Positions 25,083-39,273 are shown, numbered from the stretch's first letter. The stretch is DNA of 64,000 bases from Anoplolepis gracilipes (GCF_047496725.1 NC_132986.1:8764031-8828030), one strand, 5' to 3'. Translations and numbers: made by a program. The notes: generated by a model from the letters alone, not told the origin.

Positions 25083-27118
25083 TACGGATAAAAGCTGCGA
25101 CTTTGTCACTCTGTCTCTTTATGCGAAAAATCGGCAGGCGCGACCCTACCAGCTACGCGGAAAAATGTCGCATTTTTTCCGCCCTTGGCAAACGAGAGAT
25201 TTCCGACACCCTCTCGGGCGGAGGAGTGCCGCCACGCGTACTTTCCGCCCTTTTTCCCATTCTCTCTGTCTCTTTCCCTCTCTTTCTGAATTTGTACTCG
25301 CGTTCGTCGAGAGGACGAAAAAGGAAGCGAGAGCGAGAGCAAGAGCAAGAGCGAGAGCTCAACAAGTCGAATAAAAAGCTCATAAATAAAGAGGAGGAAT
25401 TCTCCCTTGCTCTCTCTCGAAGCGCCCGGTTGCCCGCGCCGTTTCCACCCTCTCGCATCCCTCGCAGTTTCTGCGAATGTCCCCGCGGACACCTGTTGCT
25501 GTTGCTCTCCGCGCGGCGACGACAAAGAGAGAAACGTAGAAACGGTAATCGGCGATCGCGGAAGCGCGAGCGAGACGCCAAGGGAGGAAATTGGAGCTAT
25601 TCGACATCCTGATTCCTCCTCACTGCCGAGTGTCGGCCGAGCGCGATCACGCGTGATCCTGCAACACGCTACTGATCCACCCTCGACGAGCTTCAACCGA
25701 ATGTGTTTGAAACGAAAGGAGGTGAGCGTGATGCTGTGAATAATGTCTCTGCGCTTGCTATTCGCCTGCTATATGGGTGTTTTCGTGCGTGCTCTTTCCT
25801 CTCTACATATCGTATAACAGTCCGTTTAAATTTATCTCACCCGTGAGAACGAGATTCTACAGGTTGTACAAGCATAGTACAACCACAATGGATAATTTTA
25901 CTTAATTTCATATATCGCCATATACAATATATATTACAAAATTATATGTTATATATTATAATTTTTTTCTACTACATATGTATATCACTTTTTTAATTAA
26001 AATCCATAATTATATATCCATATATATCGATAAAGTTTAAAAAAAACTTTTATAAAATTGTATATAGTATTGTTTCGAATATTTTAAAAGATTTGATATA
26101 TATTCGCGATTTTATATATATATATATATATGCCGAAAGTTTCAAGTTTATATACTAGCTGGGAATAAAGATTAACGCTTCCAATTAACGAGTAAATATT
26201 GAGAACAGGAAAAACAAAAGGCAAAACTCTAATTTTGCTCACGAGCTTTATCAGAATGTCATGTCCGACACCATGACAGCACACCGCAAGCGGGGCCACG
26301 GGTATCCGAGGCAGCTGCTGATTTGTGATAAATGGAATCCGGGGAACGCGACAGGAGTGGGAATACTATGCCCGTCGGATCGTCCCGCTAATTACGGGGT
26401 GGCCTCGAATAAATTACAACCGAAAACGCCAACTCGTTTGTATACCGCCGTATTATAATTCCGCAGCGTCGTTCTCGTTGCGGACAGGAAAACGATAATC
26501 CAAGGAGCACAAGCACGGAGGGGACCCCGTATTCTCGTCTCGACCTTCCGACGTGTACGAAAATATGCGAGGTATTTTATTTCCCAATATCTGTGCGAGA
26601 GTACGGTGAGTCGTCGTCGGATGTTTCAATTCCGGACTCGCCGCGACCGATCCCTCGACCTGACAAATTGAATCGACCGCGGAGAAGATCGACCGAGGTC
26701 CAGCAGTTTTCCCTTCCACTGCACGACCGAAATGATTTTTCCAGTAGCGTCGGAAGACAAATTGAGAAGCACGATAAAATATATTTAAATGGCCTTCGGT
26801 CCAACCGAGACATCTCGATTTTTTTTTTAGCAAAAGCAATCTTGGGAAGATTCGGAGAGCTTGAAAAGTTTACGCGTGAAGTTTACGATTCGGAAGCGGA
26901 AGCAATCGCCCATTTTTTTCAGAACGCGATAATAAAAGTCGGGAAATAAGGGAGACGAGATCTTGTTGGCAAAGCAATGAAGTCCATTTGCAAGGATTAA
27001 CTCTGCGAAATTGGACTTCTTTAGACGTTAAACAGTTCGCGTCGGAATAATAAGACTCTGGCATTATTCCGTATCGAATGCGTTTTCACTCTCTCTTTCT
27101 CTCTCGCGGAAAGAGAGA

Positions 27119-27139
27119 GAAAAAAAAAAAAAAAAAAAA
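27119..27139. repeat. Poly-A tract after GA run
   Basis: A-run preceded by CT- and GA-rich sequence. Confidence 0.85.
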
Positions 27140-29420
27140 GGAAAGAAGACCGAGGCGAGAGTTGTGCACAAGCGCCGGCTTTTATCCGGCTCGCCTGGTC
27201 CCTCGGGTATTCCGGGTATATAACCGACGCCGACTCTCGATTACAACTTTTTATTGCATTTCCATTTCATCTCTCGCCCAGTGGAGCAAGGAGAGGAAAC
27301 TCTCTCGCGAGCGACCGGGCACCCCGGAGTGAGATTGAAACGAATGCGTTTTAAACGCGATTATTGCGCCAAGTCTCGGGTAGAAGACAGACCCGGGGGA
27401 AAGCGGACGTTTGTAATATACGTTTGTGACGCGCGTACGTCACGATGAGACGTTACGACAACAATTTTCGACAGAGCGAAATAACTTTACAAGCAAACAT
27501 TTTTTTCAACCATCTACATACGTATAATTATAGATATTTGAGCTAATAATATGGAATTCAGATAGATTATTAGTATCAAATTTCGCGACAAGAAAAACGA
27601 ATTTTACTTTAAAGTTGCGCTTGGCATCACTTGGTATTCCTGATAGTATTCAGGTCACGAAAGTAAAGGAAACGTACGTAGATAACGACCAGTTGGAAAC
27701 ACCTTCGCATTTCGAGATAATAAAGCGAAGAGGCGGAACACTCGCCGTGTCATGTCGTTATTATTTATTGAGTTAATCTTGGGCAAACGCAGACACACGC
27801 AGCGGATACAATTCTTTTTCTTTCCTTCTTTGCTTTTCCTTCTCCTTCTCCCCCGTTCCGTTACTCGCGATAAACGTGTGCGAGGAGTACCAGAAGTTTC
27901 AACGCTACCGGAAGCTACGATGAGATAGCGCTAAGGGCAATTTGTCGGAGCGAAAGATATAACGCGCGCGCGCGTGTGTATTCCTCTTCTCCGCGAGGCA
28001 AATCGGCCGGTCGAGCACACGCGCTCTTCGATGCGCACGCGTGATTCCGCTGAACAACGTTGCGGGAGTTTCTACGACATGATTGATGAAACATATCTCA
28101 CGGCGCGGAAGAACTGGGATCGTGAAATCCGATAGTTGGAACAATTCTCGTGCGCGGAAAAAGAAAATACCGTTTGAAAGTAATATAAATTGAATGCACA
28201 TATAGCGAGACAGAAATATGTTGTCTTCTTTTTTATCTACATTTTACAGAGTGTTTCTGCCACATTCGAATAAAAAAGAAATAAATATCTCACAGACAGA
28301 AGGATGACAATGTGTGAATAAGTATGACCGAAGCACCGGTAGTTACCCTCCTGCTGATGTCTTCTTTTTCCAACGCGTATCCGAGATAATTCGGGGATGC
28401 GTAAAATCCTGCTATTTACCGCGATAATCGGGGCGTGAGCGATATTTGCAAGAGAAAGAGAAAAAGCCGAGAAGAGAGAGAAAGAGAAAGGCAGATGGAC
28501 CCTTCGACAGAGACGATGACAGTAGCGCGTAAGCAGTGGCGAATTTCTCTGTCTACCTCTTTTTCTTCTCTCTCTCCCTCTTTCATTCTAGAGGCGGTCC
28601 TCGGAGGTTTAGAGAGCATTCAGAATGCGTTTAGGGCATCGCCCAGATGAGGACTGTCGCGCAACCGAATGTCGGCCACCCGTGGCGATCGACGGGGGCG
28701 TGAAATCGGGCGCCTCTTTAAACGCGAGGTGACACCCGCGGGGCGATTATGCGACAGGATGACAGGAGCGAGCCGACGAAAATAGAGTGCGGTGCCCTTT
28801 CAGGTACCGTCAAGCGTGCCGAGTGCGAGAGTGCGACGCGTGAAATATTAAGGGCCAGGCATCTCGATCCGAATCCGAAACACAGTTACATGGTAGACTT
28901 ACATGGCGCGCGCTAACCCGAACAAAACATTGCACCCTCGTTGTACGGGACAAGGGCGTATTTCAATATCAGCCGCGAAGACTCATTAGTTGTAATGTAA
29001 CATGACTCAAAGGCAATCTAATGAAGATATTGCAAGAAAATTAAATATCGTTATTCGAAAAGAGAAGCACTGAGAGAAATGTAGAATGTAAAGTTGAAAA
29101 TCTGCAAGAAATTTAATGCGTTGTGCTCGAATATTATAAGAATTATTTAAAGGTAGAAGAACGACTCTAAAATTTCTAAGAGAAAAGAGGAAGAAGAGGA
29201 AGAAACGTGCTGAAATCGAGACGAGCGGAATCGCCGTGAAGAGGAGACGTGTGTTATTAACGCGGAGCACATACGGTATCCGCGGCGTTCTCCATCTTCG
29301 TTGGCAGCCCGTTTAACATGGCCGGCGAAAAATAAGCGTCGCCGATAAGCATCCGGCGCCGGATAAAAAGGAACGTCTATAATAACACAGCGTCCATCGT
29401 CCATCTCCCAAGTCTCGAGC

Positions 29421-29474
29421 CGAGACGAGACGAGACGAGACGAGACGAGACGAGACGAGACGAGACGAGACGAG
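29421..29474. repeat. (CGAGA)n pentanucleotide array
   Basis: About eleven copies of CGAGA, essentially perfect; unusual among the dinucleotide repeats of this window. Confidence 0.95.
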
Positions 29475-29850
29475 TCGCGCGGCGCGAGTAAATAGCCGCG
29501 CGTCGCGCACAATCACGATACCCGGCGCGCTCAGGTATTGCCATTACCGTACCCGTGGGATTATTTACGGTTACCATAACTCCCAGGCTCCGTTGCGCTT
29601 AAGATCTTAAGAGAGACCTGTACGTACGTACGTATATGTACGCACGTACGGACGGACGTAAGTGGAAGAAACATCACGAACGATTTATTCGCGCCGGCTG
29701 GTGCGAGACTTTTCTTCGCCCGAAGAATACCGCGAGAGTCTCGCGTTGACGAAATTACACGGCTAATCACCATTAGCAACGCTAATCCCTAAAGTATCAG
29801 TTTTCCTTTTACTCTCGTTAACATTATAACCTCCGAATACCGGTTATTCT

Positions 29851-29853
<3 letters not shown>

Positions 29854-29880
<27 letters not shown>
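29854..29880. repeat. Poly-T tract
   Basis: 27 T in a row. Confidence 0.9.
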
Positions 29881-29881
<1 letters not shown>

Positions 29882-31452
29882 TTTTAATATGATATATCAA
29901 ATGTGGTATTTTCGAAAATAATAACTTACTAGAAGAAGCGACGGGCTTGCACATATATGATATAAACGTATATGTATATTAAACGAGTATGAAGTAATAC
30001 GATCCATGCTCGATTCATAGACCAATATAACATACGTAACTACGTGTTACAGTGACAATCAAGTTTGTCAAATTGTAGGAAAAAATCACATCGTTAATCA
30101 AAGGTGAAAGAAGTTTTACGACGAATAATATGTAACCACAATAATTATCATGCAAGATCCTTGCAAATGTAAAAAATAAAAAAAATAAAAAAAAAAACGC
30201 GGTAGAAAAATATACAAATTATAGAAATGATCGAAAATGATAAGAAAGAGCGACAAAGAAGGATACGAGTTTAAAATAAAAGGAGAAAAATACGTCTCGC
30301 ATAACGCCTTGCAATTTCAACGTCTAGGATGTAGTTTAATAATTAAGGTGCGCCCCGCTTATATATGACTTTGGCTTGCCACCGTCATATAAAGTGGAAG
30401 GTGAAAACGGAAATTCTCCTCTACACTATTCGGCATGACGCTCCGACTTTTATACCAACGGCACGATCGATACTTCGGCAAAGGTGAATTCCGTTGCGGC
30501 ACTCGTGACATTACGATGGAACGGTACACGTAGCGGTATCTCGCGAATGAAACTTTGAAAGGTACTTTGAAACTTTGAAAGGCGAATTCATACGAGAAAT
30601 TGAGAAAAGTAATTCAGAGTTTGATCTTTCTTTTATATTATACATATATGCACATCGCTTGCACTCTGCGTCCTTTTATAGAGCGGCCAGGATGCACTCA
30701 TCGTTGTATATGAACGTATGCTAATGTCTAAACGCACGAAAGCTTAAAGAGTGCACGCGTAACGCTAATGCTCTCCGGACTGGCCGTATTAATGACTCGC
30801 GCATTAACAACCTCGGTAAAGGCGCATTACAATGTCGAGGGCGAGGAAACTAATTAAGAACGTACGGGCATTCCGGAAAGAAGCCACCTGCAATCCTCAC
30901 ACGGTAGCACTCGTTATCAGTTAAACGAGTATTAAATGCAAGAAAATTTAATGTTACTCACACGCTACTGTGATTATCAGCGGCATTAGCGTAAAATGAT
31001 TACTTCAGTGATGACTTCATTACGAGTTTCTTTAGAGATGTAAGATGGTCTAATGTATTATAAAAATAATATTATGAAACACGATAAATGTATACATATG
31101 TATATATATATATCACACTTGTCTACAATGTTCTGTCTGAAATAACACTTTTAATATCAATTAAAAATCGATTAGCGTTGAATAAAAAGTTTAGACTAAA
31201 AGCAATTTGCATAATTTGAAATTAAAGATGTCTCACGACATAATTGTTTAACCGTCCGCCTCTGATGAGTCGAAATGTCTTGCGTGCACCACGTGCCGCG
31301 AACGCATCGGCATGTTACGCGCGCGAGAGCGTGACCGAGAGAATAGGAAGGACGCGCTTTAAATTATCGCAATGTTACATTCACACGTCGACAGGTTCTG
31401 CGATAAAACCGGGCGCAAAGTTTCCGCAAAAAAATCGCGGAAGAAAGGCGCG

Positions 31453-31503
<51 letters not shown>

Positions 31504-31505
31504 GG
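31453..31505. repeat. Poly-A plus (TA)n compound repeat
   Basis: A-run passing into a TA run with one GTA interruption. Confidence 0.9.
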
Positions 31506-32942
31506 AAAAAAATTCAAACTGCTACATATGCATAAGCAAATATATTCTAGCGATTCGAAATAAAATTACGATTGCACTACACATGCGAATTAGTATAATT
31601 AGCGTTCACGTTGGCGGCGTGTGCGATGAAATTGCGTCGTATTTTTCGCGATATTTATTTCATAACCGGATAAGGAAACTGCCGACTCTCACGTGGAAAT
31701 ACTTTGAGATTTCGAAAAAGAAACGTAACAATTATAACGAGCGGGATAATTATATATTTGTTGTTATCTCAAAAGGACATTACAACTCTCAAATGAGAAA
31801 TAGCAACAGTCCTAATAATATATAATGGATATAAGAGAAACGATCCACAGCCGTACCATGAACTCACCAACTTTCGCAAAGAATTTAATATATAGAATGC
31901 CGCTTTTATGACGGCAGTTCGATACTTTCAAGACGCTATCGTCGTCTCTCTCGCGTGGAATGAGGAAAAATGCGCGCGCGTTAGACAGAGACAATAAAAG
32001 TTGCGTTATGTTATATGGAAAAAAAAGAATGGAACAGAGTGGAATAGACAATCCTCGAATATCTTTTCATATCCTGCTCGACGCGCTGCCAACAAACCCG
32101 AGGAATCGCAGCCGCTGACGGTCGGTATCATTAAAACGTAATCACTGCTCTGTTCGCTAACCCCGGTGATGCTAATTTGTACGTTAATTAATGCCGAGTA
32201 CCATTGTGTTCGCTTATGCCTACAGAAGCGATTATTTAGCGCGTTGCCTTAAGACGCTAGTAAGCGCATTCGCTCGCTCGCTCGCTCGTCGATCAAAACA
32301 CTCGCGCGCTTCCTGTTTTCTATCTGAAACGATTACGGCGCGCCGTTTCTCGAGGTCGGTTCAATGTGTTCCCGCCATCATTGGCCGCTATAAAATCCTG
32401 ATTATCGAGGACGCAAATGCGAATACACGTATCGCGTCGTAGAAGCGCACCAGAGATTTCTTTCTTCTATCGATTTAAACGCGCAAAATATCGAATATTA
32501 TAGAATATAATATAAATGTAGATAACAATATAGAATGTTATATTATGTAAAATTGAAATTTATTAAAATTATATTTCGACCAAGGATATATAGATTGATA
32601 AAAGTGAAAATATGATTGTCGCAAATGTGAACATTGTGGCGAATAAGTGAGCTCGAGAGAACCTTACAATGCGATTGAATATCCGGACTGCTCTATACAA
32701 AGCTGTGAAGAAAAGATTTCTCAATCCAGCGATGTGATCCATTCTGTCGCGTTTATAATTATAAAGCTATTACCGAGGATCGAAGACATTGTCTAGTTGA
32801 GAGAGATAGAGAGAGAAAACAGCCGGCATTCTGCTATCCTTCCCGGGTGGTGAAGTGCTCTTCTCGTAGGTGCTCGAAACGCGCGTTTAGTTGCGGACAC
32901 GTTTGTTGTTTCCTCTCCCGGGGCATTCGCGCGTCCTCTCTT

Positions 32943-32946
<4 letters not shown>

Positions 32947-33027
<81 letters not shown>

Positions 33028-33035
33028 GTCTCTCA
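32947..33035. repeat. (TC)n microsatellite
   Basis: About 90 bp, nearly pure TC; one of the longest in the window. Confidence 0.95.
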
Positions 33036-34303
33036 GATGTTCTTCATTACCGAACGCTAAACGACCGCTTCCCACGACAATGGGCTCCCTCGGCTACTTC
33101 TTTTGAAATTCCTTTTGTTCCTAGCGACCACAATGATTCCCCTACCTCGAGGACTCGGAGGAGACGCGACCGTTGCTTCTGTACAATTTACAGAGCCTTC
33201 TTACCACCGAGATTCGTCGTCATACGCGGGCCACTCGATAATTAGGATACTCGCGAAAGTGCAAGCTGGATATTCATCGATCGCGAATGGAATTATACGA
33301 CAATAAAACACCAACATACTCGGCACACTCTTCAAGGTGTTGAACTTGCTTGTTTTAATAATACGTATAAAAAAAATTAAAAATATATTTTAAAAAGCGC
33401 ATACAGGAAAATTTGATTTAAATGAAATTTGACATTTCTAATTTGACGTATGAAATTAGTGAGCGAAGGGAAAAGTTATTTGATGAAAATCGAGTTTAGT
33501 TATATATATAAGATTTTTCCATCTTTTGCACGTCGTGACAGCGCAAAGTAATCCCTTTTTATCAGATAGCAAAAGTCGATTTCAGATCGTACAGAATCCA
33601 CCGAGATCGGTGCACCCCTCCTCGATCGACGATATCGGTCAGCTGCTCTCTCGTGTATTCTTTGTGCCGCAGGCTGACGGTGCAATTTCGACCCCACCTC
33701 TCGTAGCCGTCGAGGCGAGTTTTTTAGCGAATTTAATATTTATACCGAATGACTGATGACTATAATAAAGAAACGGGGTCGTATTGTTCGAAACATTTTT
33801 GTCATTGATCGATACGACGTTCCGACTGACTGCTGGGAAGAAATGCTTTCACGTACGCACTCTGTAAACCCCAACACGTCTACGTCCCGAACCGTATGTC
33901 GGATGTAGCCAGCGATCATTTTCAGATCCGCAAGTTGAGAAATCCAAGTGAAAAACTATGGCGTGTGATTATCGTGCGAAATGTTTCGAATCGATTGAAG
34001 CGTTCTACCTTCAAATCAATTTCAGAATGCTCTTGTGTAAATTACAGCGATCTTAAAATTACCAAACAACCATTTGACAGAAATAAACGTGACATTCAAG
34101 GACGTAGTATAAATTGAGACCGTAACAAACAAGGACGGATCTGTTCATGAGGAAATTATCACGAGAAGGCCGATGTGGTATCGCTTATAACGCACGTAGT
34201 TTAAAACACTTTGGAACATTCGTGCTGAAAAGTCGATGATGTACGACGCGGTGTTTTTAAGGGGCCGAGAGCTACCTGCTCTGACTTCCTTTCTGTTCGT
34301 TAT

Positions 34304-34342
34304 ACATCGTGGTCTCAATAATTCGAGTCGAGACCACGATGT
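34304..34342. repeat. Perfect 13-bp hairpin with 13-nt loop
   Basis: ACATCGTGGTCTC at 34304-34316 pairs exactly with GAGACCACGATGT at 34330-34342. The loop is 34317-34329. No terminator-type T run follows, and the function is unknown. Confidence 0.9.
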
Positions 34343-34734
34343 TACTCGATCCGCGTGAAATCCCGATTGTTCCATCGCCACGGCGTTTGTACTTGCGGTC
34401 GGCCAAGACAAAGTCGTTTTCCACCTTGCGAAAGAAGAATCGACTTTCGTAGCGACGACGTAGCACGGGCAATCATTAACGAATCATTATCGTTCCGCTC
34501 TGGCTCGAGGCCGGGACCGAGCTCTCGAAACAAAACCATTAATGATTTCTATTTGTATTCGTTCGTTTGGCTCATTTCACGGGGAGGAGGTAGAGGGAGG
34601 GCCCGGGCCCCCAGACCAAGTCCCCAGTGAATTATGTGAGAAGTTAGCTTATTTTCGTTAAGCCGAACTCCCGCGGCGCGAACAAATCGTCCTTCGCTGC
34701 CGCTTCTCGAGACCGAGCTTTGTTTCTCCTGTTT

Positions 34735-34778
34735 GTTGGCCTGTTGGCCTGTTGGCCCGTTGGCCCTTTGGCCCTTTA
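34735..34778. repeat. TGTTGGCC octamer repeat
   Basis: About five degenerate copies of an 8-9 bp unit containing TTGGCC. Confidence 0.8.
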
Positions 34779-35241
34779 ACTTTTTCTTTCTTTCTCTTTC
34801 ACATTAAAGTCATACGAAGGATATCACGCGCCGAGTCATTGTTAATCTTTCGCCAACACTTTGCACATGTCCACATATCGTTATATATCAAGAGCTTTTC
34901 AACAAAATTCTCGAAACATTTAAGGGTCTATTGGGCATCTATTAATTACAAATAATTGTAACATGTTAATTGAATTATTTTATTAGATTATCTTTGTATT
35001 TCACTACTGCTTTACTAATATTTTTATTATTCGATATTAATATTAAATATCAAATTTATATTGAATATTGAAATCATATAAGCTCGGTTGAAAACAAATT
35101 TAACAACCCACACCATTGGCGCTTTGCATCCCAATAGAGCGGTAGGGATGGTAAGACAGAGACGAGACGGTGACGTGGTGGGTAGACAGGGAGCAGAGAG
35201 TGCAGAATGAAGTAAAGTAGGAAGAGATGCGAGAGAAAAGA

Positions 35242-35244
<3 letters not shown>

Positions 35245-35292
<48 letters not shown>
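35245..35292. repeat. (GA)n microsatellite
   Basis: Pure GA, about 48 bp. Confidence 0.95.
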
Positions 35293-35296
<4 letters not shown>

Positions 35297-36057
35297 ACGT
35301 GTTGCGTTTCGCACGCATATATTTCGTTTTCTGTTGTTGCCTGAGAAAACAGACGGCCGGGCCATGGCCGAACGTCGGCCCGTCAAAGCAGGGCCTTCCT
35401 CGTTCTCTTCCTTACGCGCATATCCCGAACCCACCACTGTACGCCTTCCTTCTCTTCCTTAAAGCCGGGCAATCGTCCCCTCCCGCTTCCACCGCCCCAT
35501 CGTCTCCGACGCTCAGCGAGCTCTCTCCTCTCTCTCGTTATTTATTAGCAATCGCAGGCAGTGTTACGCCTAAACCAATATAGTCAGAGGCGCCGCGCTC
35601 AACGTTAGTGCGTGTCGAGCACGATGACGATGATAATGACGATGACGACGATCACGGCGCGGCGATACGATTTCCCTTCCCCCCCCCCCCGTTTCCCTCT
35701 CCTCTTTTCTCGCGAGATATTGCCGCACAGATACACACACGCACACATACCAACGACTGTTATATATTAGGCGCGCGTATCATCTGTGAAAACATTCCTT
35801 CTAATTGGCGCTCAATATTTATTGTAATTTCAAACACGTGAGCTCGCGCCGGGACCGCCTCCGTCGAGGGCCTCGTAGAAGGCAGTGCCCCGTTCCTTGT
35901 CTGGTTGCACGAACGTTTTACGACCTCGTTGAACCGTGGATTTATTCCTTCTCGATAGGCGATCCACATCGTGGACCCGGATCGCGATGAAATTCGTTTG
36001 TCGATCTCGTTAAATCTTTCGATGCGTATAATTTTGATATATTCTCGTCTTGTGTTG

Positions 36058-36062
<5 letters not shown>

Positions 36063-36088
<26 letters not shown>
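36063..36088. repeat. Poly-T tract
   Basis: 26 T in a row. Confidence 0.9.
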
Positions 36089-36428
36089 ATTTTATTCAGA
36101 ATGACGAGAAAAATCGTATTAGAAATAACGATTGATGACGTAATAATAAAAGGCATTCCCGCTTGCGAGAATTCAATACCGAGATAATGAAAAGAAGAAG
36201 GATCAGGCGCGTCATACTAAAATACAACGTTAAAGATTGATACGTGTGGTTGGAAGTATCGGATACATCGCGCGAGAGAGTATCAGCATCATCACTACCC
36301 TCCGTGTTCCAATTTACATCAAATCAGGAAGACAAGCTGGGAGAAGAACTCGGGAGCGCGCGCGAGAGTTGCCGTAGAGACAGGCCGAACGTAGCGCGAA
36401 AGTATCTCTCTTTCCCCGTCCCCTCCCC

Positions 36429-36431
<3 letters not shown>

Positions 36432-36471
<40 letters not shown>
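36432..36471. repeat. (TC)n microsatellite
   Basis: Pure TC, about 40 bp. Confidence 0.95.
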
Positions 36472-36472
<1 letters not shown>

Positions 36473-36814
36473 ATACCTGGATGTAACCTCGGAGGCACTG
36501 ACAGAAAGCGACCCGCCCACAAAAGTAATCTCGCTCTCGGTCGAGGAAGAAAGAGAAAAAGCCACACCTGATTCATCAGCGAGGAATAAATCGAAAGACG
36601 AGCCAAAAACAAAACGATTCACCATCCACCACTGCGTATGGTTCTCGCTCTTTTCTTATCCTCCACCCCTTCGCATATATTCTTTTTCTCACATCTACTC
36701 TTCTTTCTCTCTTTCTTCGGTAATTCCAAATGATGCATCCCGAGATGGTTTCTTCCGCGCGTCTAATGCTCCACGAGGAAACGAATAGAGCCGCGTGTGT
36801 AGGTGTAGCTTGCA

Positions 36815-36847
36815 TCTCTTTCTCTTTCTCTCTCTCTCTCTCTCTCA
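36815..36847. repeat. (CT)n microsatellite
   Basis: CT run with T-rich left edge. Confidence 0.9.
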
Positions 36848-37080
36848 GTCGAGAGACTGAGGCCAGGTACGCCCCGGCTATCCGCGCGCGCGTATATAAA
36901 TTAACTTTTTAATTTCCCGCCAAGACAAATGATTTAATTTATTCTATCAATTATCGATGAAGCGAGGCGCGGCGGTACGAGGATCGGGCTGGCGGGAGGT
37001 GGGCTTGTTTGGTTTTCATTTCGATTCGTCGATATCTGATCGGCAGTGAATCTTTTTCGCCCGTGTCCCTCGATTGGCGA

Positions 37081-37089
37081 TCTCTCTCT

Positions 37090-37144
<55 letters not shown>
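37081..37144. repeat. (TC)n microsatellite
   Basis: TC run with two CG interruptions near 37092-37099. Confidence 0.95.
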
Positions 37145-37145
<1 letters not shown>

Positions 37146-37167
37146 ATCTCCCTTTCTCTCCATCTCT

Positions 37168-37195
37168 CGATGCCCGATGCCCGATGCCCGATGCG
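37168..37195. repeat. (CGATGCC)4 heptamer array
   Basis: Four consecutive copies of CGATGCC, the last ending in G. It follows a TC microsatellite by about 25 bp. Confidence 0.95.
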
Positions 37196-37437
37196 CCTGA
37201 TCTTTCTTCTTTTCATTCTCTACGCTACTATATTGCGTATATGCACCGAACGGCAGCCGCTTCTTGTTTGCCCGCAGCAACCTCGTTTGATCGACCTGGC
37301 ACTCTTTCCTTCCCTTCTCTCCTGACTACTTATCCGAACCTTTCGTCGCGAAATACAGGACAGCCTCTCTGGTTGGTCTGGCCGATGAAACGTCTATTAA
37401 TAACATGAGAAATGATCGGAACTCGAAAAAATATATC

Positions 37438-37438
<1 letters not shown>

Positions 37439-37472
<34 letters not shown>
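37439..37472. repeat. (TC)n microsatellite
   Basis: Pure TC, about 34 bp. Confidence 0.95.
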
Positions 37473-37475
<3 letters not shown>

Positions 37476-38407
37476 GAGATCGATCTTAAATCTCGAATCA
37501 TCGATTCGACGGCGTGAAATAGAAGATGAAGGAAAATTATTTTATCGCGTCTGGTACGATTTGTCGAGCTTTCGTGCGCCTCGCTCTTATTGTTACGCAT
37601 CGCGCATAATGTAGGAGAAAAACGAGATTCGACAAGGAAATTCCGTGGCAGAGCAGGGCGGCAAGGAGGAGACGATCGAAGCGTAGGTAGGTACCTACAC
37701 GTCCGAGACCGAAACGGCCATTAGGTACCGAATCGACCGGATGATGTATGCAGCGCGCACGTACAGTACACGCGGCCCGATAAAAGCAGTAGCGAAAAGG
37801 GGGAAAGACCGTATAGAGGTGCGCGTAGTATAGGAAGATACTCTAGACCAGATGAGCAGATACGCATGCAACGCGCGAATTATGAGTACCGAGCCGATAA
37901 AATCGGAAACGAGCGCGCGTACAAAGCGTCGGACAAAGGCGAAGGGGGGGAGGGGCAGAGGGGCGCGCTGCCGCTCTGAGACATATGTTTCCACGGGTAG
38001 ACGCGGCCGAGACTGCTCTCTCGGAACCGGTTCGACGTGTATCCTCTCTCTCACTCTCTCTCCCGGGCTAGGTCAGTTATTCAAAAACTGAAATATCGCC
38101 TCATTAACGGCGGCAGCTCGTTTGCGAACTCTCTTAAGGGGCTAAGATGCGCGGCTGTGTCGCGTCCTCGGCGTCATCATCGTCTCATCGCGGCTCATCG
38201 GAAGCAACATATCAAGGAAAATATTTTTTTACATCGTGAGCTTCAAATATGTAGATTTGAAGAATGTTAAAATCAAAATAATTTCATGTTACACTTAAAT
38301 ATCCTTAGTTTATAACAAATATGTAGTCAGTTTTTTTTAAACGTCTAAAATTAATTTTAGATATTTTGATTAAAACTCCGCATTGCAATACGGCTCGAGT
38401 ATCGGGA

Positions 38408-38456
38408 AATGAAAATGAAAATGAAAATGAAAAAAAAACAAAAAAAAAAAAAAAGA
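38408..38456. repeat. (GAAAAT)n and A-rich tract
   Basis: Four GAAAAT hexamers followed by A-runs. Confidence 0.9.
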
Positions 38457-39273
38457 AAAGGCATCGAAAACGCGGGAAAGAGGGGCAGATGGTACGTTCC
38501 GTTTAAAGTACCGCGGCCGTAGAGATGGAAAGAGAGAAGAATGAAAGTAAAGCAACGAAATATTTGCGCCGACAAAACTCTGCTCGTTCTCCACGACGGA
38601 ACGGAATTCTTCGCTCTCCTATTTCTGCGTCCGCTTTCTTTAGCTCGCTCTCATATCCGAAATTGGCCGAGCAGAAGATTCCCATAAATACATACATCGC
38701 ATGTATAGAATCCCCCTCAACGCGCGCGCTCTCTCGCTCGGATCGAGTTTATACAATGCTGATATTTTCGCGGGCAACGGGTGTCTAAACTCTAGACGAC
38801 GTGAGATACGATCGAGTCAACGAGAAGCCTGGCTATTCGTTTATATATACGTATGGTTATACGAACGAAACCGCGTATTAAGTTAACGGCAACACACACA
38901 CACACACACTCGAATACGTTTAGGCACGCGTTTCATCGTCGTACGGTTCTTTGCGCGTTCACGAGAGAGAAGAGTTCGATATCTATCATCTGTGCCGATA
39001 GATAAATAATTCAGCGAGAGGTATTACACATATAGATATATGTACGAGGTTCGCAGGTATTTAAGTTACGATCGTTTTCTGGCACGTACAGCCGTCGTCG
39101 TATTCCTGCCTCGAGGATGTCTGCGATTTATCTTGCGGCCCGTTTTCGAATACGTACGTGGTACGTACCCAGATTACGCCCGACTATTCCACGATTAATC
39201 ATCATTCCGCCGCGATTAAAGGCCCAATTAAGTCCCGTTTTTGCAAGTCTGATTGTCCCACGATCGCACAGTC

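Noticed and set aside
25067..25700. Open frames of 140-196 codons on both strands
   Set aside because: Several frames on both strands are open together, which points to composition (GC- and GA-rich, few stops) rather than coding. The peptides are low-complexity Arg/Ser/Leu.
26593..26949. Plus-strand frame of 118 codons with mixed composition
   Set aside because: No known domain, no splice or neighbour support, and an overlapping minus-strand frame of 128 codons.
31244..31825. Plus-strand open frame of 193 codons
   Set aside because: It starts at a TTG and runs through a poly-A/TA microsatellite (Lys and Tyr-Ile runs). The sequence has no domain, and one such frame is expected by chance in a window of this size.
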